From the NCBI GenBank assembly GCA_043739385.1, contig JAYUED010000007.1:84424-148423 (forward strand): 64,000 bases of DNA, in the 5' to 3' direction. Shown piece by piece: positions 15,912 to 24,394 of this stretch. The notes under the pieces are model-generated. The model did no database searches and was not told the origin of the DNA. It was given only the letters and a program-made list of their open reading frames with translations. The stretch's first letter is position 1. The number at the start of each line of letters is the position of its first letter. Both the position numbers and the translations under genes were made by a program. Source of the stretch: Defluviibacillus sp043739385. GTDB lineage: Bacteria > Pseudomonadota > Gammaproteobacteria > Burkholderiales > Burkholderiaceae_C.

Positions 15912-16970
15912 ATGACTCTCAACGCGTCAGCTCGACCCATTGCCATTACCCTGGGGGACCCTGCCGGCATTGGGCCTGAAATCATCGCTAAAGCCTTTCG
16001 TGATGCGCCCGAGTTGTTGCAAGGTTGCTTTGTGGTCGGCGATGTCGCAACGTTGCGCCGTGCGGTGCAATTCATTAGCCACGAGGGAGGTGTCGCGTTG
16101 CCCTTGGCTCAAATTGACACTGCACAAGCCGCTTTGCGCGTGCCGCCACGCTGCATGCCTGTGCTACAAGTTTCAGAGCTACATGCGCTTATCACGATTG
16201 CAGAAGTAAGTGGGGTAGCTGGAAAAATTGCGGGTGACTGCGTCTTGTGGGCTGCACGTGCAGCATTGGCAGGGGAGGTTGCAGCCATTGTGACTGCACC
16301 GTTGCACAAAGAGGCGTTGGCCGCAGCCGGACAGCCGTATTCACAGTACCCAGGCCATACTGAGATGCTGCAAGCCGAAGCTGCCGCATTTTTAAAGCTT
16401 CCTGTGCGTGACGTGCCGGTGCGCATGATGCTGGCGAACGAGGAGTTGCGCACAGTGCTTGTCAGTATTCACATGTCGTTACGCGATGCTATTGACGCGG
16501 TGACGTTCGATAACGTCTTGCAAACTTTACGCATCACCGACATAGCCTTACGTGCCAGCTTAGGCCGTGCCCCACGCATAGCCGTTGCAGGGCTGAACCC
16601 CCATGCCGGGGAAGGCGGTTTATTTGGTCACGAGGAGCAGGCGTTTATTCGTCCTGCGGTGGTTGCGGCACGTGCAGAAGGCTTGAATGTCCATGGGCCG
16701 TTTGCGCCTGATACGGTGTTCATGCGTGCGCGAGCTTCAAATGGCCAACCTGGTGAATTTGATGTGGTGGTCGCGATGTACCATGATCAGGGCTTGATTC
16801 CCGTCAAATATTTGGGGGTAGAGCAGGGTGTGAATGTCACGCTTGGCTTACCGCTGGTGCGAACGAGCCCTGACCATGGCACCGCGTTTGATATCGCAGG
16901 CACAGGCAAGGCTGATGCGTCGAGTTTGCTGGCCGCAGTGCGCATGGCACGCCAGCTTCAAGCCGTTTGA
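15912..16970 (+). CDS. pdxA: 4-hydroxythreonine-4-phosphate dehydrogenase
   Basis: A 352-residue enzyme of the DXP-dependent vitamin B6 pathway. It oxidises 4-phosphohydroxy-L-threonine with NAD+ and a divalent metal. Seen in sequence: ITLGDPAGIGPEI at the N-terminus, TAPLHKEAL, YPGHTEML (metal His), GLNPHAGEGG and the C-terminal MYHDQGLIPVKYL and RTSPDHGTAFDIAG, all PdxA signatures. It follows nif3 by 3 bp. In many relatives pdxA sits with surA and rsmA; here it is separate. Confidence 0.96.
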   Translation: MTLNASARPIAITLGDPAGIGPEIIAKAFRDAPELLQGCFVVGDVATLRRAVQFISHEGGVALPLAQIDTAQAALRVPPRCMPVLQVSELHALITIAEVSGVAGKIAGDCVLWAARAALAGEVAAIVTAPLHKEALAAAGQPYSQYPGHTEMLQAEAAAFLKLPVRDVPVRMMLANEELRTVLVSIHMSLRDAIDAVTFDNVLQTLRITDIALRASLGRAPRIAVAGLNPHAGEGGLFGHEEQAFIRPAVVAARAEGLNVHGPFAPDTVFMRARASNGQPGEFDVVVAMYHDQGLIPVKYLGVEQGVNVTLGLPLVRTSPDHGTAFDIAGTGKADASSLLAAVRMARQLQAV

Positions 16971-16986
16971 GGGGTTTTGAGCGGTC

Positions 16987-17415
16987 TTATTTCTTCAGGC
17001 TATCGCGAATCTGACGCAGCAGCATGATGTCTTCAGGCGTAGCGGGCACTTCAACCGGCGCAGCAGGTTCTTCTTTCTTCAGTCGGTTTATTTGCTTGAT
17101 CATCATGAAGATGATGAATGCCAAAATAGCAAAATTTACCGCCACGGTAATGAAGTTGCCGTACGCAAATACGGGGACGCCTGCTTTTTTCAAGCCATCA
17201 AGTGTCATCACGGTGCCAACAGGGGGTGAATGTAAAACGATAAACAGATTGGAGAAATCCAGTTTGCCGAACACTAGGCCCACCAAAGGCATGATGAGAT
17301 CGCCCACGATGGAGTCCACAATCTTGCCGAAAGCGCCGCCAATGATGACGCCCACTGCCAGGTCCATCACATTGCCTTTGATCGCAAATGCTTTAAATTC
17401 CGTCAACATGCTCAT
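16987..17415 (-). CDS. mscL: Large-conductance mechanosensitive channel
   Basis: A 142-residue inner-membrane protein that opens under membrane tension to release solutes. It starts MSMLTEFKAFAIKGNVMDLAVGVIIGGAFG, which holds the amphipathic N-terminal helix and the TM1 pore helix with its Gly/Ala pattern. TM2 (FITVAVNFAILAFIIFMMIK) and a charged C-terminal helix ending LLRQIRDSLKK follow. It converges on pdxA, 16 bp apart. Confidence 0.97.
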   Translation of the reverse strand: MSMLTEFKAFAIKGNVMDLAVGVIIGGAFGKIVDSIVGDLIMPLVGLVFGKLDFSNLFIVLHSPPVGTVMTLDGLKKAGVPVFAYGNFITVAVNFAILAFIIFMMIKQINRLKKEEPAAPVEVPATPEDIMLLRQIRDSLKK

Positions 17416-17619
17416 AGTCAGCCTCTTCTTGTTGTGTAAATGTGTAAATCAAGTTCGTATTTATAACCCAGCGGATGGGCTGCTGGTGCCACCTGAATGC
17501 GATTCAATCAGTGCATCAACACAATCCGTCACAGTTTGACGCTGCCAATTTAAGCTGTGGTCGCTCAGCTACAATCCGTAGTTAACCCCATATAACAGTG
17601 AAGTTCATCGAGGAATGCC
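17416..17619. promoter_or_regulatory. Divergent region mscL/petA with direct repeat ACAATCCGT
   Basis: 204 bp before petA. A 9-bp sequence ACAATCCGT occurs at 17521-17529 and again at 17571-17579, exactly 50 bp apart. A TTGAC (17536-17540) and a TACAAT (17570-17575) are present but 29 bp apart, too far to be one sigma-70 promoter. Confidence 0.4.
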
Positions 17620-18234
17620 ATGAGTGACGCCCTTGTCGACGCCAGCGAGATCGACGCCAGTAAAAGAACGTGGCTGATAGCCTCCGGATGTGCCGGTGCA
17701 GTAGGCGGTGTAGCCGTCGCTGTGCCCTTCGTTAGTTCCTTTCAGCCCTCCGAGCGTGCTAAAGCCGCTGGTGCAGCCGTAGAGGTGGATATTTCTGCAC
17801 TCAAGCCCGGCGAAAAAATGACAGTGGAGTGGCGCGGAAAGCCAGTCTGGATCGTTAAGCGTACGCCTGAGCAATTGGCGGTACTGCCCAAAAACGATAG
17901 TTTGCTGGCTGACCCCAAATCCGAGCGTAAACCTGGTGAATTGACACCAGTTTATGCGCGCAATGAAGGTCGTTCGATCAAGCCCGAGATTTTTGTGGCT
18001 GTTGGTATTTGTACTCATTTGGGTTGTTCTCCTTCGGATAGGTTCCAAATAGGTGCGCAACCTTCGCTTCCTGATGATTGGAATGGCGGCTTTCTATGCC
18101 CTTGTCATGGCTCAACCTTTGATATGGCAGGCCGTGTTTACAAAAACAAGCCTGCACCCGACAACCTTGAGGTGCCCCCTCACATGTTCTTAACCGATGC
18201 GCGTCTGCTCATTGGTGAAGACAAAAAGGCATAA
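17620..18234 (+). CDS. petA: Ubiquinol-cytochrome c reductase, Rieske iron-sulfur subunit
   Basis: A 204-residue subunit of the bc1 complex, in the inner membrane facing the periplasm. An N-terminal twin-Arg-free leader (SKRTWLIASGCAGAVGGVAVA) forms the membrane anchor, and the 2Fe-2S ligands are in CTHLGCSP and CPCHGSTFD. It passes electrons from ubiquinol to cytochrome c1. It is the first gene of petABC; the next gene begins 16 bp downstream. Confidence 0.97.
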   Translation: MSDALVDASEIDASKRTWLIASGCAGAVGGVAVAVPFVSSFQPSERAKAAGAAVEVDISALKPGEKMTVEWRGKPVWIVKRTPEQLAVLPKNDSLLADPKSERKPGELTPVYARNEGRSIKPEIFVAVGICTHLGCSPSDRFQIGAQPSLPDDWNGGFLCPCHGSTFDMAGRVYKNKPAPDNLEVPPHMFLTDARLLIGEDKKA

Positions 18235-18250
18235 GAAGGAAGCACACAGC

Positions 18251-19663
18251 ATGGCTGCTCAATTCAATGAAATTTCTCCCAATGCATCGGCAGGCGCCAA
18301 GCTGCTGAACTGGGTTGATAACCGCTTTCCCGCATCAAAGCTCTACAAAGAGCATCTGAGCGAATATTACGCACCTAAGAACTTTAACTTCTGGTACATG
18401 TTTGGTTCGCTAGCGCTGTTGGTGCTGGTAATTCAAATCGTAACCGGCATCTTCTTGGTAATGCACTACAAGCCTGATGCCGCCTTAGCGTTTGCTTCAG
18501 TTGAATACATCATGCGTGATGTGCCGTGGGGCTGGTTAATTCGCTATATGCACTCTACAGGTGCATCGGCGTTCTTCGTGGTGGTTTATCTCCATATGTT
18601 TCGTGGCTTACTTTATGGAAGCTACCGTAAACCTCGCGAATTGGTTTGGATTTTTGGCTGCGCTATTTTCTTGTGTCTGATGGCAGAAGCGTTCATGGGC
18701 TACTTGTTACCGTGGGGTCAAATGTCCTACTGGGGTGCTCAAGTGATCGTGAATTTATTCGCTGCAATCCCCTTTGTCGGCCCCGATCTGGCTTTGCTGA
18801 TTCGCGGTGATTATGTGGTTGGTGATGCTACCTTGAACCGATTCTTCAGCTTTCACGTGATTGCCGTACCTTTGGTTTTGTTGGGTTTGGTCGCTGCGCA
18901 CATCATTGCATTGCACGAGGTGGGCTCTAACAATCCTGATGGTGTGGAAATCAAGGGCCCTAAGGCACCGCGTGATGCACAAGGGCATCCGTTGGATGGC
19001 ATTCCATTCCATCCGTACTACACCGTTCACGACATCTTTGCCGTTAGCATGTTCTTGATGGTGTTCACTGCCATCATCTTTTTTGCGCCTGAGTTGGGTG
19101 GCTACTTCTTGGAGTACAACAACTTCATTCCTGCAGACTCGTTAAAAACGCCATCACACATTGCACCAGTTTGGTACTTCACACCGTTTTATTCGATGCT
19201 GCGTGCGATTACTAGTGAAATGATGTACGCCTTGATAGCTTGTGTAGTTTTGGGTGCCAGTTTCGGTGTCTTCAAGGCTAAGTTACCTGGTTTTTTCAAG
19301 CCCATAATTGCTGTGGTCGCTGTAGGTGTGATTGCAATGATGCTGAGCATTGATGCTAAGTTCTGGGGTGTGGTTGTGATGGGCGGTGCAGTGATTATTC
19401 TGTTCTTCCTGCCATGGCTAGACTACAGTCCCGTTAAGTCGATTCGTTACCGTCCTGATTGGCACAAGTATTTGTATGGCATTTTTGTCATCAATTTTGT
19501 GGCACTCGCTTACTTGGGTGTTCAGCCACCTTCAGCTTTGGGTGAGCGCATTTCCCAAATCGGTACATTGTTCTACTTTGGCTTCTTTCTGCTGATGCCC
19601 GTATGGAGTCGTATTGGTGAACCCAAACCTGTGCCAGACCGTATCATCTTCGTGGCACATTGA
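18251..19663 (+). CDS. petB: Cytochrome b of the bc1 complex
   Basis: A 470-residue polytopic haem protein. I chose the ATG at 18251 (MAAQFNEISPNASAG), preceded by AAGAAGGAAG; the frame is open upstream inside petA. Hallmarks are GWLIRYMHSTGASAFFVVVYLHMFRG and GYLLPWGQMSYWGAQV (quinol site region), RFFSFHVIAVPLVLLGLVAAHI with haem-ligand His, and PDNFIPA-like EYNNFIPADSL. It carries both haems b and the quinol oxidation and reduction sites. The long C-terminal hydrophobic part is as in other betaproteobacteria. Confidence 0.97.
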   Translation: MAAQFNEISPNASAGAKLLNWVDNRFPASKLYKEHLSEYYAPKNFNFWYMFGSLALLVLVIQIVTGIFLVMHYKPDAALAFASVEYIMRDVPWGWLIRYMHSTGASAFFVVVYLHMFRGLLYGSYRKPRELVWIFGCAIFLCLMAEAFMGYLLPWGQMSYWGAQVIVNLFAAIPFVGPDLALLIRGDYVVGDATLNRFFSFHVIAVPLVLLGLVAAHIIALHEVGSNNPDGVEIKGPKAPRDAQGHPLDGIPFHPYYTVHDIFAVSMFLMVFTAIIFFAPELGGYFLEYNNFIPADSLKTPSHIAPVWYFTPFYSMLRAITSEMMYALIACVVLGASFGVFKAKLPGFFKPIIAVVAVGVIAMMLSIDAKFWGVVVMGGAVIILFFLPWLDYSPVKSIRYRPDWHKYLYGIFVINFVALAYLGVQPPSALGERISQIGTLFYFGFFLLMPVWSRIGEPKPVPDRIIFVAH

Positions 19664-19679
19664 GCGAAGGATCACCTCC

Positions 19680-20447
19680 ATGAAAAAATTCATTCTCGGA
19701 TTAGTTGTTGCATCGGGTTTGACATTCGGTGCTTTTGGTAACGCATTTGCTAACAGCGAAGGCATTGTGTGGGACAAGGCTCCCAACAAAACAAATGACC
19801 TCGGTGCCTTGCAAAATGGCGCTAAATTGTTTGTTAACTACTGCTTAAACTGTCATTCAGCGGCTTACATGCGTTACAACCGCCTGAAAGACATTGGTTT
19901 GACCGAGCTGCAAATCAAGGAAAACCTTTTGTTTGCCACTGATAAAGTGGGCGAAACAATGAAAGCCGCGATTGATCCTAAGCAGGCTAAGGATTGGTTT
20001 GGTGCAAATCCCCCGGATCTAACGGTAATTGCGCGCTCACGCTCTGGTCACGGTGGCACAGGCGCAGACTATCTCTATACCTATTTGCGAACCTACTACC
20101 GCGACGAAACCAAAGCGACAGGTTGGAACAACTTGGCATTCCCTAGTGTTGCAATGCCACATGTGCTTTGGGAGTTGCAAGGCGAACGTCGTCCGGTATA
20201 TGAAAGCGCTATCGAACATGGTCATGAAGTGGAACACTTCAAAGGCTGGGAGCAAGTTACGCCTGGTCTGATGAGCCCTTTGCAATACGAGCAAAATATC
20301 GGTGACTTAGTAAGCTATCTTCAATGGATGGGTGAGCCTTCACAAAACACCCGTGTTCGTGTCGGTGTGTGGGTTTTGCTGTTCTTGTGCGTGTTCACAC
20401 TTCTTGCGTGGCGTCTTAATGCCGCGTATTGGAAAGAAGTTAAGTAA
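19680..20447 (+). CDS. petC: Cytochrome c1 of the bc1 complex
   Basis: A 255-residue c-type cytochrome. The ATG at 19680 begins a clear signal peptide (MKKFILGLVVASGLTFGAFG, cut after NAFA). The haem-binding CLNCH is near residues 55-59, and a Met ligand is likely in the C-terminal half. A C-terminal membrane anchor (VWVLLFLCVFTLLAWRL) precedes the charged end. It is the last gene of petABC; a hairpin follows. Confidence 0.96.
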   Translation: MKKFILGLVVASGLTFGAFGNAFANSEGIVWDKAPNKTNDLGALQNGAKLFVNYCLNCHSAAYMRYNRLKDIGLTELQIKENLLFATDKVGETMKAAIDPKQAKDWFGANPPDLTVIARSRSGHGGTGADYLYTYLRTYYRDETKATGWNNLAFPSVAMPHVLWELQGERRPVYESAIEHGHEVEHFKGWEQVTPGLMSPLQYEQNIGDLVSYLQWMGEPSQNTRVRVGVWVLLFLCVFTLLAWRLNAAYWKEVK

Positions 20448-20462
20448 CGCTACGGTATTCAC

Positions 20463-20482
20463 CCTGAACTGCGGAGTTCAGG
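20463..20482 (+). terminator. Hairpin after petC
   Basis: Perfect 8-bp stem CCTGAACT/AGTTCAGG with loop GCGG, 15 bp after the petC stop. No T run follows, so it may be a processing or partial termination signal. Confidence 0.5.
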
Positions 20483-20523
20483 TGTTGTCAGAGTGGGGTT
20501 GTCATCGCGGGTAAGCTGCGAAA

Positions 20524-20553
20524 TTGACACCCTGCTCTTTTTAGTTTCAGAAT
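20524..20553 (+). promoter_or_regulatory. Sigma-70 promoter candidate for sspA-sspB
   Basis: Consensus -35 TTGACA (20524-20529) with an 18-bp spacer to CAGAAT (20548-20553, four of six matches to TATAAT). It sits 85 bp before the sspA start and after the petC hairpin. Confidence 0.4.
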
Positions 20554-20637
20554 AACTTGATTACGAGTTGTTCAGCTCAACTTGGATAAAAGTTGACTGC
20601 CTTTGAAACTGCTTTTTGATTTTTAGGAGCTCTCGCC

Positions 20638-21249
20638 ATGATGGTGTTGTATTCAGGAACCACTTGCCCGTTTTCCCACCGTTGCCGTTTTGTGCTGTTT
20701 GAGAAAGGCATGGACTTTGAGATTCGGGATGTTGACCTGTACAACAAGCCTGAAGATATCAATGTAATGAATCCTTATGGGCAAGTCCCCATCCTCGTTG
20801 AGCGCGATTTGATTTTGTACGAATCAAATATCATCAATGAGTACATTGATGAGCGTTTTCCGCACCCACAATTAATGCCCGGTGATCCTGTTGACCGTGC
20901 TCGTGTGCGCTTGTTCTTGCTCAACTTCGAGAAAGAACTTTTTGTCCATGTGACCACGCTTGAAACTCGTGGCGTCAAGAACAATGAAAAGGCTTTGGAG
21001 AAAGCTCGTGCTCATATTCGTGACCGCTTAACTCAATTAGCTCCTGTATTTTTGAAAAATAAATACATGCTAGGCGATAGCTTTTCCATGTTGGACGTAG
21101 CTATTGCCCCGCTGCTGTGGCGCTTGGATTACTACGGAATTGAGTTAAGCAAAAATGCAGCGCCATTGCTGAAATATGCTGAACGCATTTTTTCGCGCCC
21201 TGCATACATTGAGGCGTTGACCCCTTCCGAGAAGGTCATGCGTAAGTAA
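20638..21249 (+). CDS. sspA: Stringent starvation protein A (GST-fold)
   Basis: A 203-residue protein with thioredoxin-like N-terminal and helical GST C-terminal domains. MMVLYSGTTCPFSHRCRFVL, the PYGQVPILV cis-Pro loop and ESNIINEYIDERFPHP are SspA/GST hallmarks. SspA binds RNA polymerase during starvation and lacks normal GST activity. Position between petC and sspB is the standard proteobacterial arrangement, which favours SspA over a catabolic GST. Good Shine-Dalgarno TAGGAG before the ATG. Confidence 0.95.
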   Translation: MMVLYSGTTCPFSHRCRFVLFEKGMDFEIRDVDLYNKPEDINVMNPYGQVPILVERDLILYESNIINEYIDERFPHPQLMPGDPVDRARVRLFLLNFEKELFVHVTTLETRGVKNNEKALEKARAHIRDRLTQLAPVFLKNKYMLGDSFSMLDVAIAPLLWRLDYYGIELSKNAAPLLKYAERIFSRPAYIEALTPSEKVMRK

Positions 21250-21274
21250 GTGTCAAGGTAGCCAGAGACTTGTA

Positions 21275-21826
21275 ATGATTAATGCGCTGGATTCTTCGTC
21301 GACGCGCCCGTACTTGATTCGGGCTTTGTACGAGTGGTGTACCGATAACGGTTTCACCCCATACGTAGCTGTCTCTGTAGATGAAACTGTGGTTGTGCCA
21401 CGTGAGTTCGTCAAAAATGGCGAAATCGTTCTCAATATCAGCTTTGATGCAACCAGCGCATTGCGCTTGGGTAACGAGGCTATTGAATTCAACGCCCGTT
21501 TTTCAGGGACGGCTCGTGAAATCATGGTGCCAATTAACCGCGTTATGGCGGTCTATGCCCGTGAAAATGGACAAGGTATGGCATTTCCTATGGCTGGCCC
21601 TGGTGGAAAAGCTGAGAGCGTTGGCAAAGAGGTGTTGCGAGAAGTGACTAAGGCACCAAGTTTAGCCAGTGTGCCTAGTGTCACTCGAAGCCCTGATGCA
21701 GGTAAAAATATTGTCCCCTTGATTTCGTCTGATGTAGATCAGAACAACGGTGATACTGATGCTGATGGCAATTTGCCACCTCGTCCATCGGGCGGTGGTC
21801 GCCCATCGTTAAAACGAATTAAATAA
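21275..21826 (+). CDS. sspB: ClpXP protease specificity-enhancing factor SspB
   Basis: A 183-residue adaptor that brings ssrA-tagged proteins to ClpXP. The folded N-terminal domain (RPYLIRALYEWCTDNGFTPY, VLNISFDATSALRLGN, FNARFSGTAREIMVPI) binds the tag; a flexible tail ends in GGGRPSLKRIK, matching the conserved ClpX-binding C-terminal peptide (RPxLRVVK type). It starts 25 bp after sspA. Confidence 0.95.
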   Translation: MINALDSSSTRPYLIRALYEWCTDNGFTPYVAVSVDETVVVPREFVKNGEIVLNISFDATSALRLGNEAIEFNARFSGTAREIMVPINRVMAVYARENGQGMAFPMAGPGGKAESVGKEVLREVTKAPSLASVPSVTRSPDAGKNIVPLISSDVDQNNGDTDADGNLPPRPSGGGRPSLKRIK

Positions 21827-21893
21827 GGGTTTTTTATCATGGCTGCTGAGTCTTAGCCGGAATCAGCAGTAAAGCCCGTTAAAATACAAGATC

Positions 21894-21969
21894 GCCGATT
21901 TAGCTCAGTTGGTAGAGCAACCGCCTTGTAAGCGGTAGGTCGTCAGTTCGATTCCGACAATCGGCACCA
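21894..21969 (+). tRNA. tRNA-Thr (anticodon UGU)
   Basis: Complete cloverleaf: acceptor GCCGATT/AATCGGC, D-arm GCTC/GAGC, anticodon stem ACCGC/GCGGT with loop CTTGTAA (anticodon TGT), T-loop TTCGATT, discriminator A and encoded CCA (21967-21969). A TAAAAT at 21880-21885 is at the right distance to be its -10. A strong terminator follows at 22013-22049. Confidence 0.97.
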
Positions 21970-22012
21970 TATCATTGATACCAGACCAGCTCAACCGGTA
22001 TCAAGCCTTCTT

Positions 22013-22049
22013 AAAATCCGCCTTCTTCACTGAAGAGCGGATTTTTTTT
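22013..22049 (+). terminator. Intrinsic terminator after tRNA-Thr
   Basis: Stem AAAATCCGC/GCGGATTTT with inner CTTC/GAAG and a six-base loop, followed by further T residues to 22049. The A-rich left arm means it could also act on the minus strand for the helicase gene that ends at 22056. Confidence 0.9.
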
Positions 22050-22055
22050 GCAGAT

Positions 22056-24047
22056 TTAAGTTATCTTGGCAATGAAGTCGCTAGGTTGATCTTTGTCCGA
22101 AATAATGGTCAGAAGCTTCCGCGCGCGCGTCATTGCCACATACAGCAGGTTTTTTTCTTCACCGGGCACTCCATTGGTTGCTGGGAATTCTCCCTTATTC
22201 AAATAAGGTACCACCACATGGTCGAATTCCAAGCCTTTGACATTAGCAACGTTGGCGATCAGTATGTTGGTGGACTTTTTCAGTTGTGTTTGTCTCACCT
22301 CAATGTCGTTAAGGTGCTGAAAGTAAGCACTTGCAGTTTTAAAGCTTTTGGCGGCAAGCGCTAGTCCTTTCAAGTTGCCCAAAGCGTCTATGCGCCTCTG
22401 GCGTGACACGAAAACTGTACTGACTATCGTTTGAATATGCAACGCATTCAGTAGACGCGCAAGTAAATCGGGGCCAGGTGCTTCCTTGGCAATGCGCATT
22501 GCAGCTTCAAGGTGGTGTTTCATCCGGGCATCGACATTTTTAAGAATTTGGTTCTCAAAAAAATGATGTAAAAACTCTGGATTTACGGTCACGCTTCGAA
22601 TGGCATCGTCAAGCAGCGCCTGCTGACTTTCATGTTCACGACCTTCAACCAATATGATGGATTGGCAGAAGAAAACCAAAGCTTGCATGACTTTAGCGCG
22701 GGTCAAGTCGCTTGCAACGCTGCTAAGATTGTCTGTAGCAACCGCCAGAATTCCGCGTATCAATAGCACTTCTGGGCGCATCAAATAGCTTTCAAACCCT
22801 TGGGTTACATAGGGAATGCCTGCATCCAGAAGGCTGTTTTCAATCGCAACCGACTGGTAAGGATGCCGCAATAGAATCGCCAACTCGGCTAACTTGTCGG
22901 GTTTTGGCCTAGCCTGCCAGTGCTGCACGCATTCAACTACCAGACGGGCGCAGGTGTTTTCGAGTCCATCGGGGTTATCTGTCGATTGGCTATAGCGTTG
23001 GAACACAACTTTTGTTTCATGCAGACTTTTTGAGCTGTAAGGTTTGGCTGCCAAGCGGCCAACCTTGCCTGCAAGCGTCTTGCTGAACCTAAAACTGTCT
23101 GTCAGTTGAAAGCGGGTAATTTGACGTCGCGTTTGGCTTTCAATCTCACCTGCCATGAATTTAGCTTCTGCTCCGGCGGCGTCATAAATCACTTGATCTG
23201 GATCGCCAACGCCACAAAAGAAACTGGGTGTCGTTGTCAGCAGCGCTATCAGCACGTGGAACATGGCTTGGTTTAGGTCATGCATCTCATCGACTACAAG
23301 CACCCGTATGTCCCATGGCCACGTGACCAAGCCTTGAAGCGGTTCGTTACTGTGCAGTTTGCAGGCTAGGTCGTAGGTGGCATCCTGGTCAGCACGGAAC
23401 AGTGGTTTTTCAGCGTGAACCTGTCCCCGCAGCCGCTCGTAAGCCAAAAAAAGTTTGAGTTGGGTGTAATCCACACCGATGCTGGCCGCGTAATCGGGGG
23501 TGACGGGACGTTCGCGTTCGATCTCGTCTTTCATCGTGCCTTTGAGGCGGCTGCTTACGCGTAGGAATTCCTCAAGCATGCCGTGGTCGCCTAGGGATGG
23601 CATGAGTAATTCGTCGCGAAATTGCTCGTTGGAGTCATTTTCAATATGCTCGACGGCCGACCAGAATGTGGGTTTTAGTGCTTCTGCCGTTGCTATAACG
23701 GGGACTGCACCGCCGACTAATTCGTCTAATACCTTAGTGCAAAACGACTCAAAAGTAGCAATGTGAAAGCGCTTCACCACGGGGTTCGGTACGCCCATTT
23801 TGCGCAGCGCTGTTTCTAGGGCCAAGCTAGCGGTAGTCGTGAAGGTAAGTGCCAGCATCTTCTCTGGAGCACATCCACGTGCCCAGGATTCGGCCATGCG
23901 CAATGCCAGTGTGGTGGTCTTGGCGGCTCCTGCATTAGCTTGGACAATGAGCGTACGCGAAGTTGCAGTTTGGATCAGAAGTTGCTCAGGCGTGAGTTCA
24001 ATGCCTTTTGGCGTGAAGACGGCCGGGGAATATAAGCAATCGTTCAT
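22056..24047 (-). CDS. UvrD/Rep-family superfamily 1 helicase with altered Walker A
   Basis: A 663-residue SF1A helicase-like ATPase. The Q motif region LTPEQLLIQT is at residues 18-27 and motif I at 36-46 reads QANAGAAKTTT, where UvrD has AGAGSGKT: the Gly before the Lys is Ala. Motif Ia (LALTFTTTAS), Ib (ATFESFC), II (VLVVDEMHDLN, DEMHD in place of DEAQD), III (GVGDPDQVIYDAAGA) and VI (LLYVAMTRARKLL) are all recognisable. It is shorter than UvrD (720). Its ATG overlaps the stop of the upstream DciA-like gene, which suggests a shared job at forks. Catalytic activity is likely but should not be assumed. Confidence 0.88.
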   Translation of the reverse strand: MNDCLYSPAVFTPKGIELTPEQLLIQTATSRTLIVQANAGAAKTTTLALRMAESWARGCAPEKMLALTFTTTASLALETALRKMGVPNPVVKRFHIATFESFCTKVLDELVGGAVPVIATAEALKPTFWSAVEHIENDSNEQFRDELLMPSLGDHGMLEEFLRVSSRLKGTMKDEIERERPVTPDYAASIGVDYTQLKLFLAYERLRGQVHAEKPLFRADQDATYDLACKLHSNEPLQGLVTWPWDIRVLVVDEMHDLNQAMFHVLIALLTTTPSFFCGVGDPDQVIYDAAGAEAKFMAGEIESQTRRQITRFQLTDSFRFSKTLAGKVGRLAAKPYSSKSLHETKVVFQRYSQSTDNPDGLENTCARLVVECVQHWQARPKPDKLAELAILLRHPYQSVAIENSLLDAGIPYVTQGFESYLMRPEVLLIRGILAVATDNLSSVASDLTRAKVMQALVFFCQSIILVEGREHESQQALLDDAIRSVTVNPEFLHHFFENQILKNVDARMKHHLEAAMRIAKEAPGPDLLARLLNALHIQTIVSTVFVSRQRRIDALGNLKGLALAAKSFKTASAYFQHLNDIEVRQTQLKKSTNILIANVANVKGLEFDHVVVPYLNKGEFPATNGVPGEEKNLLYVAMTRARKLLTIISDKDQPSDFIAKIT

Positions 24048-24349
24048 CGAGCGGGGGTTTGGATTTTCAGCCGTATTGAGGTAATCTCACACCCTTTTGA
24101 GCGGAGGTGGGCTTCCAATGCGGGCAGCAGTTGCCGGAGTTTGGCGGCCACTGCGTTACCGCTTACAAGCAGGCACCAGACGGGGCCGTCAATAGGACCT
24201 GCTGCGACACTCGCGCGAAGTGACCCTGGTAGAAGACCTTCAATGGTTTTTAGCCGCGATGAAGATTCGCGGCTCATATCGACTAATCGTGCCAGCGTGG
24301 GAGCACCCATAGCGGCTTGCTGCAAGGAAACGGGTTGGTGGCGGCGCAT
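24044..24349 (-). CDS. dciA: DciA/DUF721 family replicative helicase loader-like protein
   Basis: A 101-residue protein. I chose the ATG at 24349 (MRRHQPVSLQQAAM); the frame is open further upstream but overlaps the divergent peptidase gene. The DUF721 pattern is visible in PTLARLVDMSRESSSRLKTIEGLLPG and WCLLVSGNAVAAKLRQLLPALEAHL, with the family end SIRLKIQT. DciA is the ancestral bacterial loader or operator of DnaB. It is divergent from the M23 peptidase gene, and its stop overlaps the start of the UvrD-like gene (ATGA). Confidence 0.85.
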   Translation of the reverse strand: MRRHQPVSLQQAAMGAPTLARLVDMSRESSSRLKTIEGLLPGSLRASVAAGPIDGPVWCLLVSGNAVAAKLRQLLPALEAHLRSKGCEITSIRLKIQTPAR

Positions 24350-24394
24350 CGGACAGTGAACCTGGTTTCCCTGGGACAACAGAAGAGTCAAAGA

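Noticed and set aside
20638..21249. GST-fold gene as the missing maleylacetoacetate isomerase
   Set aside because: Context with petABC and sspB and the sequence pattern fit SspA; it is 15 kb from the aromatic operon.
22737..22754. Possible further GCTA...GTAGC repeat copy in the UvrD-like gene
   Set aside because: It is 18 bp long with GCTAA at the left end, so it breaks the 17-bp spacing and the pyrimidine rule.
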